Shown here: in pieces, positions 6,001 through 6,303 of the stretch
How positions within the stretch are numbered: the stretch's first letter is position 1
Layout: every line of letters begins with the position of its first letter
NCBI GenBank assembly: GCA_002425885.1
Contig: DINC01000319.1
Span: 1-6,303, forward strand
Length of the DNA stretch: 6,303 bases
From: Spirochaetia bacterium UBA5550
GTDB taxonomy: Bacteria > Spirochaetota > UBA4802 > UBA5550
Reading direction: 5' to 3'
The notes under the pieces: model-generated
The model's database searches: none
Told to the model about the DNA's origin: nothing
What the model saw: the letters and a program-made list of their open reading frames with translations, nothing else
Position numbers and translations under genes: made by a program

Positions 6001-6303
6001 AAAGTACAACTCCATCTGTCTTAAGTGAATTATAAAAGGAAGTTTGAAGTTCCGAAATCTGTTTAAATTCCCCCCTCGTATATACTATAATATCAATATG
6101 TATTTTCCTGCTCAGGTTATACAAAGCCTTTCTTACAAGCAATTTTCTTTTCTTACGTTCAGAATAGTCAGCCGGAATTATAAATTCATCAAGAATAACA
6201 ACAATATCTATATCACTCTCATCATCCGAATTCCCCGTAGCCTGTGAACCGAAAAGGTAAATTTTAAAGGGATCAATGACCTTCAGTGATTCGACTAACT
6301 CAA
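5984..6303 (-). CDS. MNT-type nucleotidyltransferase, partial (5' end outside the window)
   Basis: The frame is open from the right edge to the TGA at 5984-5986 and gives 105 visible residues; probably only about ten are missing at the N terminus. The segment FKIYLFGSQATG (visible residues 12-23) and the following SDDESDIDIVV form an exact GSX10DXD signature (G18, S19, D30, D32). The third metal-binding aspartate is in IHIDIIVY (D70). All expected catalytic residues of the polymerase-beta superfamily MNT domain are therefore present. In characterised HEPN-MNT pairs such as HepT-MntA the nucleotidyltransferase acts as antitoxin by adding AMP to the HEPN partner; here that is inference. It overlaps the HEPN start by 17 bp in a different frame, indicating one operon read from a promoter beyond the window. 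Confidence 0.88.
   Translation of the reverse strand, partial: ELVESLKVIDPFKIYLFGSQATGNSDDESDIDIVVILDEFIIPADYSERKKRKLLVRKALYNLSRKIHIDIIVYTRGEFKQISELQTSFYNSLKTDGVVLYEKAG

Noticed and set aside
6001..6015. Upstream ATG at 6015 as the HEPN start
   Set aside because: It lacks a good ribosome binding site, while the ATG at 6000 has GGAG nine bases upstream and begins with the typical HEPN opening MKKQAESW.
6044..6247. 67-residue plus-strand frame near the right edge
   Set aside because: It is antisense to the nucleotidyltransferase gene, whose complete catalytic signature shows which strand codes.

Overview
The window is chromosomal DNA from a bacterium with Shine-Dalgarno-led genes, AT-rich intergenic DNA and intrinsic terminators. 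The lineage cannot be fixed from sequence alone. The S-adenosylhomocysteine (SAH) hydrolase is of the bacterial insertion-bearing type. An ArsR-HTH/methyltransferase fusion sits beside it, as in the SahR regulators described in Proteobacteria including sulfate reducers. A Desulfobacterota-like or similar Gram-negative anaerobe is plausible but is inference. There is no rRNA, tRNA, CRISPR array, transposase or phage gene.

Left part (1-1400): a 91-residue protein of unknown function (67-342, +) has a strong ribosome binding site and its own intrinsic terminator (351-384). Next comes a hotdog-fold thioesterase of the YigI/PaaI type (414-962, +). Its 3' end overlaps, tail to tail by 18 bp, a small single-membrane-span protein on the other strand (945-1394, -).

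Middle (1476-4091, all -): a SAM-cycle module, read right to left. It begins with a sigma70-like promoter and a perfect 10+8+10 inverted repeat at 4035-4062. These precede a 304-residue ArsR-type HTH protein fused to a class I methyltransferase-like domain (3119-4033). After 146 bp comes ahcY (1530-2972), closed by a long hairpin terminator at 1476-1510. The simplest reading is that the fusion protein senses SAH (or SAM) with its methyltransferase-like domain, represses its own promoter through the palindrome, and may control ahcY, whose product removes SAH.

Right part: pgk (4303-5592, +) is transcribed divergently from the regulator across a 269-bp AT-rich region. It encodes a phosphoglycerate kinase that keeps many family motifs. 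It lacks the usual arginine in the NDAFG...HRAH segment and the GPxGxFE nucleotide loop, so its activity deserves a test. Facing it 12 bp away is a two-gene HEPN/MNT cassette (-): a nucleotidyltransferase that runs off the right edge (5984-6303) overlaps a HEPN-domain protein (5605-6000). This is the layout of HEPN-MNT toxin-antitoxin-like pairs.

The most interesting items are the self-contained SAH-sensing candidate with its operator, and the atypical phosphoglycerate kinase.
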